Assembly: GCF_900188005.1 (NCBI RefSeq)
Contig: NZ_FZNR01000021.1
Location: forward strand, 62,001 to 126,000
Source: Actinoplanes regularis
GTDB taxonomy: Bacteria > Actinomycetota > Actinomycetes > Mycobacteriales > Micromonosporaceae
Direction of reading: 5' to 3'
Length of the DNA stretch: 64,000 nucleotides
In this document: positions 44,140 through 52,370 of the stretch, piece by piece
How the letters are laid out: every line of letters begins with the position of its first letter
Numbering within the stretch: the stretch's first letter is position 1
Notes under the pieces: model-generated
Database searches by the model: none
Told to the model about the DNA's origin: nothing
Seen by the model: only the letters and a program-made list of their open reading frames with translations
Made by a program: the position numbers and the translations under genes

Positions 44140-46524
44140 TCATTCGATCGGCCGGACCTCCGCGGGGGTGGTCAGCCGCCGGTCGGCGCCGGCCGGGCGG
44201 GTCGGCCCGGTCAGCCGGACGGTCGCCTGGCAGGGCAGGTCACCGGCCGAGGTGCCGACGAGGACCCGGAGCTCCCCGGGCTCCACCACCCGCCGCAGGT
44301 CACGGCCGGTGAACGCGGCCCGGTCGGTATGCACCCGGAAGGTGACCTCCGCGCCCGCGCCGGCGGCCAGCTCGACCCGGTGGAAGCCGGCCAGCTGACG
44401 TACCGGCCGGGTGACCTGGGCGACCGGGTCGGCGAGGTAGAGCTGCACCACCTCGACGCCGTCGCGCTCGCCGGTGTTGCGCACCCGCGCGGTCACCGTG
44501 AACTCGCCGTCGGTCGGCACGGTGCCCGCGCTGACCCGCAACTCGTCCACCTCGAACGTGGTGTACGCCCGGCCGTGGCCGAAGGGGTAGAGCGGCGTCG
44601 GATCCAGGTTGCTCACCCCGCTGTGCGTGGCCCCCAGGATCGGCTGCAGATAGGTGCCCGGCTGCCCACCCGGGTGCCGGGGAACCTGCACCGGCAGCTT
44701 GCCGCTGGGCTGCACGCGGCCGCTGAGCACGCCGGCGATCGCGGCGCCGCCGGCCTGGCCGGGCATGAACGCCTGGACCAGCCCGGCCGCCCGGCCGTCC
44801 AGGTCGCCGAGCGCGTACGGCCGGCCGGAGACCACCACCACGACCAGCGGGGTGCCGGTCGCCAGCAGCTCCTCCAGCAGCTCCGGCTGCACACCGGGCA
44901 GCCGCAGGTCCTCGGCGTCGCAACCCTCGCCGGAGGTGCCCTTGCCGAACAGGCCGGCCAGGTCGCCGACGAAGGCCACCGCCAGGTCGGCGCCGCGCGC
45001 CGCCTCGACCGCCTCGGTGAACCCGGTGCGGTCGGCACCGTCCACCTCGCACCCGTAGGCGTAGGTGATCTCGTTGGCCGGGAACTCGGCGCGCAGGGCG
45101 TCCAGGGCGGTCGGGACGGGAAGGCCCAGACCGAGCTGCGGGTAGCGCGGCAGCACGTGGTTGGGGAAGGCGTAGCAGCCCAGGAAGGTACGGGCGTCGT
45201 CGGCGCACGGGCCGATCGCGGCGATCCGGAACGGCTCGGTGACCGGCAGCGCGCTGCCCGGATCGAGCAGCACGATCGAGCGTTCCGCCAGGTCGGCGGC
45301 GAGGCCCTGGTTGATTGGCGCGTTCAGGTCGGTGAGCGCCGCCGTGGCCACCGACGCCTCCGGGGTCCAGGCCGGGTCGAGCAGGCCCAACTCGGCCTTC
45401 TGGGTGAGCAGGCGGCGGGCGGCGCGGTCGACGTACGCCTCCGGCACCTCGCCGCGGCGCACCCGCTCCACCAGCCCGGCGCCGAACCCGATGGTGTCCG
45501 GCAGCTCGACGTCGAGGCCGGCGGCCAGGGCCTGCGCGCCGGCGTCGGCGCTGTCCTCGGCGACACCGTGCATCAGGGCCAGGAACGGGACCGCCCAGTA
45601 GTCCGAGACGACCGTGCCGGTGAAGCCCCACTCGTCCCGCAACACCTCGGTGAGCAGCCACGGGTCGGCGCCGGCCGGCACACCGTCGACATCGGAGTAC
45701 GAGTTCATCACCGAGCGGGCCCCGCCACCGCCCCGCTCCGTCGCGGCGACCGCCGTCTCGAAGGGCGGCAGGATCAGGTCGATCAGCTCGCGCCGGCCCA
45801 TCGCGACCGGGCCGTGGTTGCGGGCGCCGCGGGACGCGGAGTACCCGGCGAAGTGCTTGAGGGTGGCGATCACGCCGGCGCTCTGCAGGCCCCGTACGTA
45901 CGCCGAGCCGACCGTCGCGACCAGGTACGGATCCTCGCCGATGGTCTCCTCGACCCGCCCCCACCGGTAGTCGCGGACCACGTCGAGCACCGGCGAGAGG
46001 CCCTGGTGCACGCCGAGCGCGGCCATGTCCCGGCCGATCGCGGCGGCCATCCGCTCGATCAGCTCCGGGTCGAAGGTCGCGCCCCAGGCGATCGCGGCCG
46101 GGTAGACGGTGGCGCCGAGCGCGGTGAAGCCGGTCAGGCACTCCTCGTGCACCAGGGCCGGGATGCCGAGCCGGGACGCCATCACGACGCGCTGCTGCCG
46201 GATCAGCTCGGCGGCGCCCTCGGCGGGGGAGAGCGGGACGCTGCCGTAGACCCGGGTCAGGTGGCCGAGGCCGTGCCGGGCGGCGTCGCGCAGCGGGACC
46301 GTGCCGCCGGCCGCGAAGACGTCCTGCATCGGGGCGACGTTGTGCTGCTCCTGCGGGTCGTACCCGTCGTCGTGGCCGGAGTCGCCCATGTCGTTGCCGA
46401 CCCAGCGGCTGCCCAGCTGCGCGACCTTCTCCTCGAGGGTCATCTCAGCAAGCAGCGCCTCGACGCGCTCGGCGACGGGCAGCGCGGGGTCACGCCACGG
46501 CTGGGTCACCTGTTCTGTGGTCAA
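44140..46524 (-). CDS. GH3 beta-xylosidase/beta-glucosidase
   Basis: 794-aa glycoside hydrolase family 3 enzyme, no signal peptide, so it cleaves imported disaccharides in the cytoplasm. Parts: GH3 N barrel about 25-330 (VHEECLTGF; KHFAGYSASRGARNHGP; nucleophile Asp in GTVVSDYWAVP), GH3 C about 380-600 (SGRPYALGD) and a fibronectin-like domain about 680-770 with PLYPFGHGRAYTTF. The sequence around YPAAIAWGATFDPEL and the divergent importer resemble the streptomycete xylobiose locus (bxlA), so beta-xylosidase is favoured, beta-glucosidase possible. TTG 46524 is the likely start: GGAGG 5 bp upstream; no ATG fits. Confidence 0.9.
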   Translation of the reverse strand: MTTEQVTQPWRDPALPVAERVEALLAEMTLEEKVAQLGSRWVGNDMGDSGHDDGYDPQEQHNVAPMQDVFAAGGTVPLRDAARHGLGHLTRVYGSVPLSPAEGAAELIRQQRVVMASRLGIPALVHEECLTGFTALGATVYPAAIAWGATFDPELIERMAAAIGRDMAALGVHQGLSPVLDVVRDYRWGRVEETIGEDPYLVATVGSAYVRGLQSAGVIATLKHFAGYSASRGARNHGPVAMGRRELIDLILPPFETAVAATERGGGGARSVMNSYSDVDGVPAGADPWLLTEVLRDEWGFTGTVVSDYWAVPFLALMHGVAEDSADAGAQALAAGLDVELPDTIGFGAGLVERVRRGEVPEAYVDRAARRLLTQKAELGLLDPAWTPEASVATAALTDLNAPINQGLAADLAERSIVLLDPGSALPVTEPFRIAAIGPCADDARTFLGCYAFPNHVLPRYPQLGLGLPVPTALDALRAEFPANEITYAYGCEVDGADRTGFTEAVEAARGADLAVAFVGDLAGLFGKGTSGEGCDAEDLRLPGVQPELLEELLATGTPLVVVVVSGRPYALGDLDGRAAGLVQAFMPGQAGGAAIAGVLSGRVQPSGKLPVQVPRHPGGQPGTYLQPILGATHSGVSNLDPTPLYPFGHGRAYTTFEVDELRVSAGTVPTDGEFTVTARVRNTGERDGVEVVQLYLADPVAQVTRPVRQLAGFHRVELAAGAGAEVTFRVHTDRAAFTGRDLRRVVEPGELRVLVGTSAGDLPCQATVRLTGPTRPAGADRRLTTPAEVRPIE

Positions 46525-46542
46525 CGTTTCCTCCGAAGGGTT

Positions 46543-46557
46543 CCCGAAACTTTCGGG
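46543..46557. promoter_or_regulatory. LacI-type operator CCCGAAACTTTCGGG
   Basis: 15-bp perfect palindrome around a central C, 19 bp before the GH3 start. It contains CGAAA-N-TTTCG, the type of inverted repeat reported for xylan/xylobiose control in streptomycetes (BxlR and related). A second copy with one mismatch, CGAAAGTTCCG, is at 46705-46715. Confidence 0.6.
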
Positions 46558-46641
46558 TGCCTTGACATGTGGGCGGGTGATCGGAAATGCCCTGCCGACG
46601 CTGCCTACTCTCGCGCTCCGAGCACGGTTACGGCAAGGGCC

Positions 46642-46671
46642 TTGACACCTGTCACAGCGAAACCCTACGTT
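46642..46671 (+). promoter_or_regulatory. Promoter of the sugar importer
   Basis: TTGACA (46642-46647), 18-bp spacer, TACGTT (46666-46671), about 120 bp before the binding-protein gene. The operator-like CGAAAGTTCCG (46705-46715) lies just downstream. TTGACACCTGTCAC recurs at 52957-52970. Confidence 0.5.
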
Positions 46672-46704
46672 AACGAAACCTCGCGTTAATTTGCGGCTGT
46701 CACT

Positions 46705-46715
46705 CGAAAGTTCCG
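46705..46715. promoter_or_regulatory. Second CGAAA-type operator
   Basis: CGAAAGTTCCG, one mismatch from CGAAA-N-TTTCG. Between the importer promoter and its first gene, where a LacI protein would block transcription. Confidence 0.4.
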
Positions 46716-46793
46716 GAACTAAGTGACCGCCGTCGCCCATCGCTATATCACCCCCGCGGCTCGCCGCGGCTTGCTTCGAGTACGGAGAAAAGC

Positions 46794-48116
46794 GTGAAGC
46801 GCAGGAACTTTCTGAGTCTCTCCGCGGGTGCCGCCGCGGCTACCGGCCTTGCCGCCTGCGGGAGCTCCGGCCCCGCCGACACCAGCAAGGACAGCGCCGG
46901 CGGCGACGCCGCCAGCTACTGGTTCCTCAGCGGCCCGCCCGGTGAGCCGATCCGGCAGGGCGCTGTCGACCGGTTCAACAAGGCGAACGCCGCGAACCAG
47001 ATCAAGGTCACCACGTTCCAGAACGACACCTACAAGGACAAGCTGAAGACCGCGCTCGGCGCGGGCCAGGCCCCGAGCATGATCTGGGGCTGGGGCGGCG
47101 GCGGCCTGAAGAGCTACGTCGACGCCGGCCAGGTCGACGACCTGACCGCCTGGTTCGGCCAGAACGCCGCGGTCAAGGACCGGCTGTTCAAGTCGTCCTT
47201 CGGCCCGGCCACGATCGACGGCAAGATCTACGCGATGCCGTGCGAGACCGTGCAGCCGATCATCATGCTGTACAACAAGGAGGCCTTCGAGAAGGCCGGC
47301 GTGCAGAACCCGCCGCAGTCCTGGGCGGAGCTCATGTCGCTGGTCCCGAAGTTCAACGAGAAGGGCATCGCGCCGTTCTCGCTGGCCGGCCAGTCCCGGT
47401 GGACCAACATGATGTGGCTCGAGTTCCTCTTCGACCGGATCGGCGGCCCCGAGGTCTTCAACGCCGCCTACGCCGGCCAGAAGGACGCCTGGAGCAACCC
47501 GGCCGCGATCGACGGTCTCACCAAGATCCAGGAGCTGATCAACGCCAAGGGCTTCGTCAAGGGCTTCTCGTCGGTCACCGCCGACTCGAACGCCGACCAG
47601 GCGCTGCTCTACCGCGGCAAGGCCGCGATGATGCTGCACGGCAGCTGGTCGTACGGCATCATCAAGGCCGACGGCGGCAACTTCATCAAGGACGGGAAGC
47701 TCGGCTTCTTCAACTTCCCGGCGGTCGACGGCGGCAAGGGCGACCCGACCAACACCGTCGGCAACGCCGGCCAGTACCTGTCGATCTACTCCAAGGCCTC
47801 CGAGCACCAGAAGGAGACCGCGAAGAAGTTCTTCGCCAGCCTGCTCGACGACACCGAGCAGCAGGGCTGGATCGAGTCCGGCGGTGTGCCGATCATCCAG
47901 GGCTCGAACTCCAAGCTCGCGGCCTCGCCGGACAAGGACTTCCTCAACGCCATCTACGACATCGCCAGCAAGGCGGGCAACTTCGCCCAGTCCTGGGACC
48001 AGGCGCTGAGCCCGACCGCGGCCGAGGCCCTGCTGGACAACATCTCCAAGCTGTTCCAGCTGCAGATCTCGCCGAAGCAGTTCGCCGACAACATGAACCA
48101 GGTCATCGGCAAATGA
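46794..48116 (+). CDS. Sugar-binding lipoprotein of ABC importer (BxlE-like)
   Basis: 440-aa SBP_bac_1 type protein. Signal: RRNFLSLSAGAAAATGLAAC with lipobox LAAC, Cys at about 22, and an RR pair suggesting Tat export. Later VTTFQNDTYKDKLKTALGAGQAPSMIWGWGGGGL, YAMPCETVQPIIMLYNKEAFEKAGV and MLHGSWSYGIIKADGGNF, as in xylobiose or cellobiose binders. GTG 46794 with GGAG 6 bp upstream. Overlaps the next gene by 4 bp. The partner ATPase (an MsiK-type shared protein) is not here, as usual for such importers in actinomycetes. Confidence 0.88.
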   Translation: MKRRNFLSLSAGAAAATGLAACGSSGPADTSKDSAGGDAASYWFLSGPPGEPIRQGAVDRFNKANAANQIKVTTFQNDTYKDKLKTALGAGQAPSMIWGWGGGGLKSYVDAGQVDDLTAWFGQNAAVKDRLFKSSFGPATIDGKIYAMPCETVQPIIMLYNKEAFEKAGVQNPPQSWAELMSLVPKFNEKGIAPFSLAGQSRWTNMMWLEFLFDRIGGPEVFNAAYAGQKDAWSNPAAIDGLTKIQELINAKGFVKGFSSVTADSNADQALLYRGKAAMMLHGSWSYGIIKADGGNFIKDGKLGFFNFPAVDGGKGDPTNTVGNAGQYLSIYSKASEHQKETAKKFFASLLDDTEQQGWIESGGVPIIQGSNSKLAASPDKDFLNAIYDIASKAGNFAQSWDQALSPTAAEALLDNISKLFQLQISPKQFADNMNQVIGK

Positions 48117-49039
48117 CGATTGCACCGCCTGTGGTGCGGACCGCTCCGCCCGCCGCTTCCCGCGGCGCGCGGAGCGTCTCCGTCTCCTGGATGGCGTGGC
48201 CGGCGCTGTTCGCGTTCACCGTCTTCGGGATCGTGCCGCTCTTCGGCGTACTGGTGCTCAGCTTCAGCTCGTGGAACGGCCTGAGCCCGAACATCCCGTT
48301 CACCGGCCTGGACAGCTGGCGGTCCGTGTTGAACGACCCCGACCTGCCGCACGCCCTCTGGGTCACCTTCCTGATCATGGCGCTCTCCTGGCTGGCGCAG
48401 ACTCCGATCTCGATCCTGCTCGGCGTCTTCATCGCGTCGCACCAGCGGTACCGCAACTGGCTCGCGGTGCTCTACTTCGTCCCGTTGCTGCTGAGCCAGG
48501 CCGCCATCGCGATCACCTACAAGGCGCTGCTGGACCCGAACTTCGGGCTCGGCGCCGGTCTCGGCTGGGGCTTCCTCCAGCAGGACTGGCTGGGCGAGAG
48601 CAAGCTCGCCGTCGGCGTGGTGATCTTCGTGGTCTCCTGGCAGTGGATCCCCTTCCACTCGCTGATCTACCAGGGCGGCATCCGGCAGATCCCGGCCTCG
48701 ATGTACGAGGCGGCGGAGATCGACGGGGCGGGCCGGGTCCGCAAGTTCTTCAGCATCACGCTGCCGCAGCTGAAGTACACGATCATCACGTCCTCGACGC
48801 TGATGGTGGTCGGCTCGCTGACCTTCTTCGACCTGATCTACGTGCTCACCGCCGGGGGCCCCGGCGACGCCACCCGAGCGCTGGCCGTGGACATGTACCA
48901 GCGCGGGTTCAAGGCCAACCTGATGGGCCCGGCCAGCGTGATCGCGGTGATCCTGGTCCTGGTCGGCCTGGGCCTGGCGTTGCTGCTGCGCAGGCTCGGC
49001 GGCCGGGACGCGGCCGAGAGCCAGCTGGAAGGAGCCTGA
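48113..49039 (+). CDS. Sugar ABC transporter permease (BxlF-like)
   Basis: 308-aa MalF-type permease with six transmembrane segments starting about residue 27 (WMAWPALFAFTVFGIVPLFGVLVLSF) and coupling loop MYEAAEIDGAGRVRKFFSITLPQLK. Motif FFDLIYVLTAGGPGDATRAL is typical of this group. ATG 48113 overlaps the binding-protein stop. Confidence 0.9.
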   Translation: MTIAPPVVRTAPPAASRGARSVSVSWMAWPALFAFTVFGIVPLFGVLVLSFSSWNGLSPNIPFTGLDSWRSVLNDPDLPHALWVTFLIMALSWLAQTPISILLGVFIASHQRYRNWLAVLYFVPLLLSQAAIAITYKALLDPNFGLGAGLGWGFLQQDWLGESKLAVGVVIFVVSWQWIPFHSLIYQGGIRQIPASMYEAAEIDGAGRVRKFFSITLPQLKYTIITSSTLMVVGSLTFFDLIYVLTAGGPGDATRALAVDMYQRGFKANLMGPASVIAVILVLVGLGLALLLRRLGGRDAAESQLEGA

Positions 49040-49040
49040 G

Positions 49041-49937
49041 ATGACCACCGCGCTCGACACCCGGAGGCCCGGCCAGACGGCCGAGGTGCCACCGCCGCCG
49101 GCCAGCCGGCGACCCAGGATCCTGCAGTACAACTTCCTCGGCGGCCTGACCGGCTGGATCTGGCTGGTGGTGGTGCTGGTACCGATCTACTGGATCGTGA
49201 TCACCAGCTTCAAGCTGCAGGCCGACTACTACGCCACCAACCCGCTCGTCCCGTCCAGCCCCACGCTGGAGAACTACCGGTTCGTCCTGGAGAACCACTT
49301 CGTCCGGTACTTCTTCAACAGCGTGATCGTCACGCTCGGCGCGGTCGTCCCGGCGATCGTGGTGTCCTTCATGGCCGCCTACGCGATCGTGCGTGGCAGC
49401 GCCGGGAGCCGGTTCCTGCGCTCGGTGAACGCGATCTTCCTGATGGGCCTGGCGATCCCGCTGCAGGCGGTGATCATCCCGGTCTATCTGATCATCATCA
49501 AGCTCCAGATGTACGACACGCTGGGCGCGATCATCCTGCCGTCGATCGCGTTCGCCATCCCGCTGTCGGTGCTCGTGCTCTCCAACTTCGTCCGGGACAT
49601 CCCGAAGGAGCTCTTCGAGTCGATGCGGATGGACGGCGCCACCGAGTGGGGCACGCTGTGGCGCCTGGCGCTGCCGCTGACCCGTCCCGCCCTGGTGACC
49701 GTCACGATCTACCAGGGACTTCAGATCTGGAACGGGTTCCTGCTGCCGCTGATCCTGACCCAGAGCCCGGAGCAGCGCACCCTGCCGCTGGCCCTGAGCG
49801 CCTTCCAGGGCCAGTACAACATCAACATCCCGGCCGTGCTGGCCTCGGTGGTGCTGACGACCCTGCCGATCCTCACCCTCTACGTGATCGGCCGGCGGCA
49901 GCTGCTGAGCGGTCTGACCGCGGGTTTCGGCAAGTGA
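49041..49937 (+). CDS. Sugar ABC transporter permease (BxlG-like)
   Basis: 298-aa MalG-type permease: first transmembrane segment about 36-55, coupling loop LFESMRMDGATEWGTLWRLALPLTRPAL, final segment and the ending RRQLLSGLTAGFGK. ATG 49041 with GGAAGGAGCC before it. The last codons have a degenerate copy 64 bp downstream, inside the 3' end of the convergent LacI gene. Confidence 0.9.
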   Translation: MTTALDTRRPGQTAEVPPPPASRRPRILQYNFLGGLTGWIWLVVVLVPIYWIVITSFKLQADYYATNPLVPSSPTLENYRFVLENHFVRYFFNSVIVTLGAVVPAIVVSFMAAYAIVRGSAGSRFLRSVNAIFLMGLAIPLQAVIIPVYLIIIKLQMYDTLGAIILPSIAFAIPLSVLVLSNFVRDIPKELFESMRMDGATEWGTLWRLALPLTRPALVTVTIYQGLQIWNGFLLPLILTQSPEQRTLPLALSAFQGQYNINIPAVLASVVLTTLPILTLYVIGRRQLLSGLTAGFGK

Positions 49938-50012
49938 CGTGGTCTCCTGGTCAGGCCGCCGGCAGCTGTCCGGCGGCCTGACCACGGGTCTCGGCGAGTG
50001 ACGTCGTGCTCT
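49893..50012. repeat. Direct duplication of the permease gene tail
   Basis: Sequence 49893-49948 (CGGCGGCAGCTG...GGGTTTCGGCAAGTGACGT) recurs at 49957-50012 with about 80% identity. In the plus frame copy 1 codes RRQLLSGLTAGFGK-stop and copy 2 codes RRQLSGGLTTGLGE-stop. On the minus strand copy 2 is the C-terminus of the LacI gene (TTSLAETRGQAAGQLPAA), while copy 1 antisense would read TTSLAETRGQTAQQLPP. Confidence 0.8.
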
Positions 50013-51003
50013 CCCGCACGATCAGCTTGGTGACCAGTTCCACCCGGGGGGTCTCGATGGACTCGCCGCGCGACAGTCGCAGGACCGTCCGTGCGGCGAG
50101 CGCCCCCATCTCCGCCAGCGGCTGACGAATCGTGGTCAGCGGCGGCGACGACCAGCGCGCATCCGGCAGGTCGTCGAAACCGATCACACTCAGATCGTCC
50201 GGCACGCGCAGGCCCCGCCGGCGCGCCGCCTCGTAGACCCCGAGCGCCATCTGGTCGCTGGACGCGAAGATCGCGGTCGGCCGGTCCACCCGGTCGAGCA
50301 GCCGGCCACCGGCCAGGTAACCCGACTCGTTGTGGAAGTCGCCCTGCTCCAGCAGGTCCGGGTCGACGGGCACGCCGGCCGCCTCCATCGCCGCCCGAAA
50401 ACCGTCCAGCCGGGCCCGGCTGCACAGCAGATCCTTTGGCCCAGCGATGAATCCGATGCGCCGGTGACCGAGACTGATCAGGTGGTCGGTGGCCGTGCGC
50501 CCGCCGGACCAGTTGGTCGCCCCGATGGTCGGCACGTCGGTCGCCGCCCCACCCGCCGGGTCGATGATCACCACCGGCACGCGCAGCCGGTGCAACTCGC
50601 TGTGCACCGGCTCGGCCACGTCCGAGGTCACGAAGACAACGCCGTCGGAGGCCCGGGCCCGCAGGTTCTGCAGCCACTGCCGGGTCGCCGTGGTCCGCCG
50701 GTGCACCTGGGACACCACGGTCCCGACGCCGGCCGCGTGGGTCACGTCCTCCACGCCGCGGATCAGTTCGAGCGCCCACGGGCTGTCCAGGTCGTTGAAG
50801 ACCAGGTCGATCAGTCGGGCACGCCCGGAATGCCGAGAGTTGCGGGGCCGGTAGTCGTGCTCGCGGAGCAGCCGCTCGATCAGCTCCCGGGTGTGCGGGG
50901 AGACGTCGGTGCGACCGTTGAGCACACGGGAGACGGTCGGGACGGAGACGCCGGCGGCGTCCGCGATCGACGCGATGGTGACCCGCTGCTTGCCGACTGC
51001 CAT
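49951..51003 (-). CDS. LacI-family sugar regulator
   Basis: 350 aa: helix-turn-helix and hinge about 5-60 (VTIASIADAAGVSVPTVSRVLNGRTDVSPHTRELI), then a periplasmic-binding-like effector domain with LVFNDLDSPWALELIRGVED, VIIDPAGG, ASSDQMALGVYEAARRRGLRVPDDLSVIGFDDLPDARWSSPPLTTIRQP. Likely represses the GH3 and importer genes until xylobiose or a similar sugar is present. ATG 51003 has AGGAGT at 51016-51011; GTG 51012 overlaps that site. Its last codons lie in a duplication of the permease tail. Confidence 0.92.
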   Translation of the reverse strand: MAVGKQRVTIASIADAAGVSVPTVSRVLNGRTDVSPHTRELIERLLREHDYRPRNSRHSGRARLIDLVFNDLDSPWALELIRGVEDVTHAAGVGTVVSQVHRRTTATRQWLQNLRARASDGVVFVTSDVAEPVHSELHRLRVPVVIIDPAGGAATDVPTIGATNWSGGRTATDHLISLGHRRIGFIAGPKDLLCSRARLDGFRAAMEAAGVPVDPDLLEQGDFHNESGYLAGGRLLDRVDRPTAIFASSDQMALGVYEAARRRGLRVPDDLSVIGFDDLPDARWSSPPLTTIRQPLAEMGALAARTVLRLSRGESIETPRVELVTKLIVRESTTSLAETRGQAAGQLPAA

Positions 51004-51113
51004 GGATAGCACTCCTTACGGCCGGGGTGCAATGTTCGCAACTTCCGGGCCCGGTAACGGAATCATGCCATGGCTACCAGTGAGTTCAACACGCTGCAAA
51101 GGGCCGTTTTGTG

Positions 51114-51125
51114 TTAACCGGTTAA
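51114..51125. promoter_or_regulatory. Perfect 12-bp palindrome TTAACCGGTTAA
   Basis: Lies 111 bp before the LacI start, directly beside AAGCGCTT (51124-51131). LacI-family operators are often palindromes with a central CG, and this site has CCGG. Confidence 0.4.
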
Positions 51126-51146
51126 GCGCTTCCAGCGGTTTTGCCG

Positions 51147-51193
51147 TGGGAGCGCTTCCGGTTTCAGAGCCGAAACTTACGGAGAGCGCTCCC
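51147..51193. promoter_or_regulatory. Two CebR-like boxes
   Basis: TGGGAGCGCTTCC (51147-51159) and GGAGAGCGCTCCC (51181-51193). Both resemble the CebR operator TGGGAGCGCTCCCA. They lie 144-190 bp before the LacI start in the 380-bp space up to the next gene, which otherwise holds no gene I can support. The LacI protein may bind here itself, or a CebR from elsewhere may. Confidence 0.55.
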
Positions 51194-51383
51194 TGGATCG
51201 CGCCGGTCGTGAGACACCGCAGGTCAGCGACGGCACTGCCGATTGCGGCGCCGTCGCGAAGTAGGTGAAAAGCCGCCATGTCCGTTAAGTGAAGCCGCGG
51301 TGCCGGACCTCAGGATCGGCAGGCCGCCCGTCGCCCGGCCGTGGCCGTCCGTCAGCCGTGAGTTCGTTGCCTACGCTGTCCGC

Positions 51384-51575
51384 GTGGCGTTTCGTGTCCG
51401 GCTGGGACGACTGCTGGCGCACCGGCGGGCTGATCCGGCGACCGTGGCGCGGGCCGCGAGCCTGCCGGCACCTGAAGTCGAGGCGGTGCTGGCCGGCGAC
51501 TCCGTCAGTGCCGCGCCGTTACGTCGACCGGCACCCGTCGGCTCGCGACGTTGGCGTAGTACGCCAGACGACTGA
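51384..51575 (+). pseudogene. Short HTH-like ORF, probably truncated
   Basis: 63-aa ORF from GTG 51384: VAFRVRLGRLLAHRRADPATVARAASLPAPEVEAVLAGDSV looks like the first helices of an XRE-type small regulator seen near immunity-type genes in actinomycetes. After LRRPAP the frame turns arginine-rich and ends, whereas such proteins usually go on, so a frameshift is suspected. No ribosome site is clear. Low certainty. Confidence 0.35.
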
Positions 51576-51654
51576 ACAGCGAGCAATTGTCGCAGGTCCA
51601 GCAGTTGGCGGCCTATCTGGCGCGAGTCGGCACAGATGCGAAAAAGGAGTGGCC

Positions 51655-52041
51655 ATGACCGACGTACGAGAGCAGTCCCTGGAAGAGGTCGAGGGCGTCG
51701 CCTGGGGCGATGCGCCGGCCGGTGCCACCAGGCTCGTCGCCACGGTTCACGAGCTGCGACGCAAACCGATCGGCATGCTCGAGGTCGAAGATCTGCGGGT
51801 GCTGCTCGGCCAGCGAGAAGGTGTGCCGGTTCTGGTGCCACGAGCGCTCGAGATCCTCGAGCACGACCCGCTCGCCGAAGGCGACTACTACCCGGGCGAC
51901 CTGCTGGCGGCCGTACTGCGCGGGGTCCCGGCGGAATACTGGACGGCTCATCCGGACGAGTCGGCTCGCCTGCGTGCCCTCACCCCCGGACCGGTCACGG
52001 GCGGCCGTCGGTACTGCCGATGCTGTTGTTGTCCCCGGTGA
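51655..52041 (+). CDS. Contact-dependent growth inhibition immunity-like protein (CdiI family)
   Basis: 128 aa with the CdiI-type pattern: LEEVEGVAWGDAPAGATRLVATVHELRRKPIGMLEVEDLRVLLGQREGVPVLVPRALEILEHDPLAEGDYYPGDLLAAVLR. Family members protect against toxin domains of CDI or other polymorphic toxins; orphan copies are common in actinomycetes. No toxin gene adjoins. The C-terminus is odd: after residue 115 it reads GGRRYCRCCCCPR, with five Cys, possibly a frameshifted tail. ATG 51655 with AAGGAG 7 bp upstream. Confidence 0.75.
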   Translation: MTDVREQSLEEVEGVAWGDAPAGATRLVATVHELRRKPIGMLEVEDLRVLLGQREGVPVLVPRALEILEHDPLAEGDYYPGDLLAAVLRGVPAEYWTAHPDESARLRALTPGPVTGGRRYCRCCCCPR

Positions 52042-52073
52042 TCACCGGCCCGCTGGCGGAACCCACCGACCGG

Positions 52074-52370
52074 TCACCGGGTCACCACATTGCTGCCGGT
52101 GATCGTGCCCGCCACGGACCGATCGCCGGACGCGGTGGCCTGGCCCGCCTGCCCGAGCAGGTCCACGATCTCGGTGAGCAGCTCCGGCGACCCGTTCAAC
52201 GCCTTGCCGACCTTCACCCGCAACGCCGCGTGCGTATCCGGATTCTCGGGATCAGCGACCGCCTCCGCGACCGCGGACTCACCGCGAAGCCTCAGGGCCA
52301 GCTGAGAACCTCGCCGGGCAACCTCGTCGACCGCGGCATCCTCGGCCTTCGACCACAGCCGTCCACCCAT
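52074..52370 (-). pseudogene. C-terminal remnant of an accessory protein
   Basis: 98-aa reading from ATG 52370 without a ribosome site: LWSKAEDAAVDEVARRGSQLALRLRG, AVADPENPDTHAALRVKVGKALNGSPELL, ending GDRSVAGTITGSNVVTR. Endings of the GDRSVA...GN/S type occur at the C-terminus of larger actinobacterial proteins of unknown role; here the N-terminal part is missing and the frame upstream is arginine-rich noise. It overlaps the end of the next remnant by 79 bp. I consider it a gene fragment. Confidence 0.45.

Noticed and set aside
44329-46689. 786-codon open frame on the plus strand
   Set aside because: Antisense of the GH3 gene; low-complexity product.
46754-46769. Small hairpin CCGCGG-CTCG-CCGCGG before the sugar-binding protein gene
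   Set aside because: A 6-bp GC stem is expected by chance at this base composition; not enough to call an attenuator.
51016-51279. 87-codon ORF upstream of the LacI gene
   Set aside because: It runs through the palindromic operator cluster, has no domain or ribosome site, and looks like non-coding regulatory DNA.
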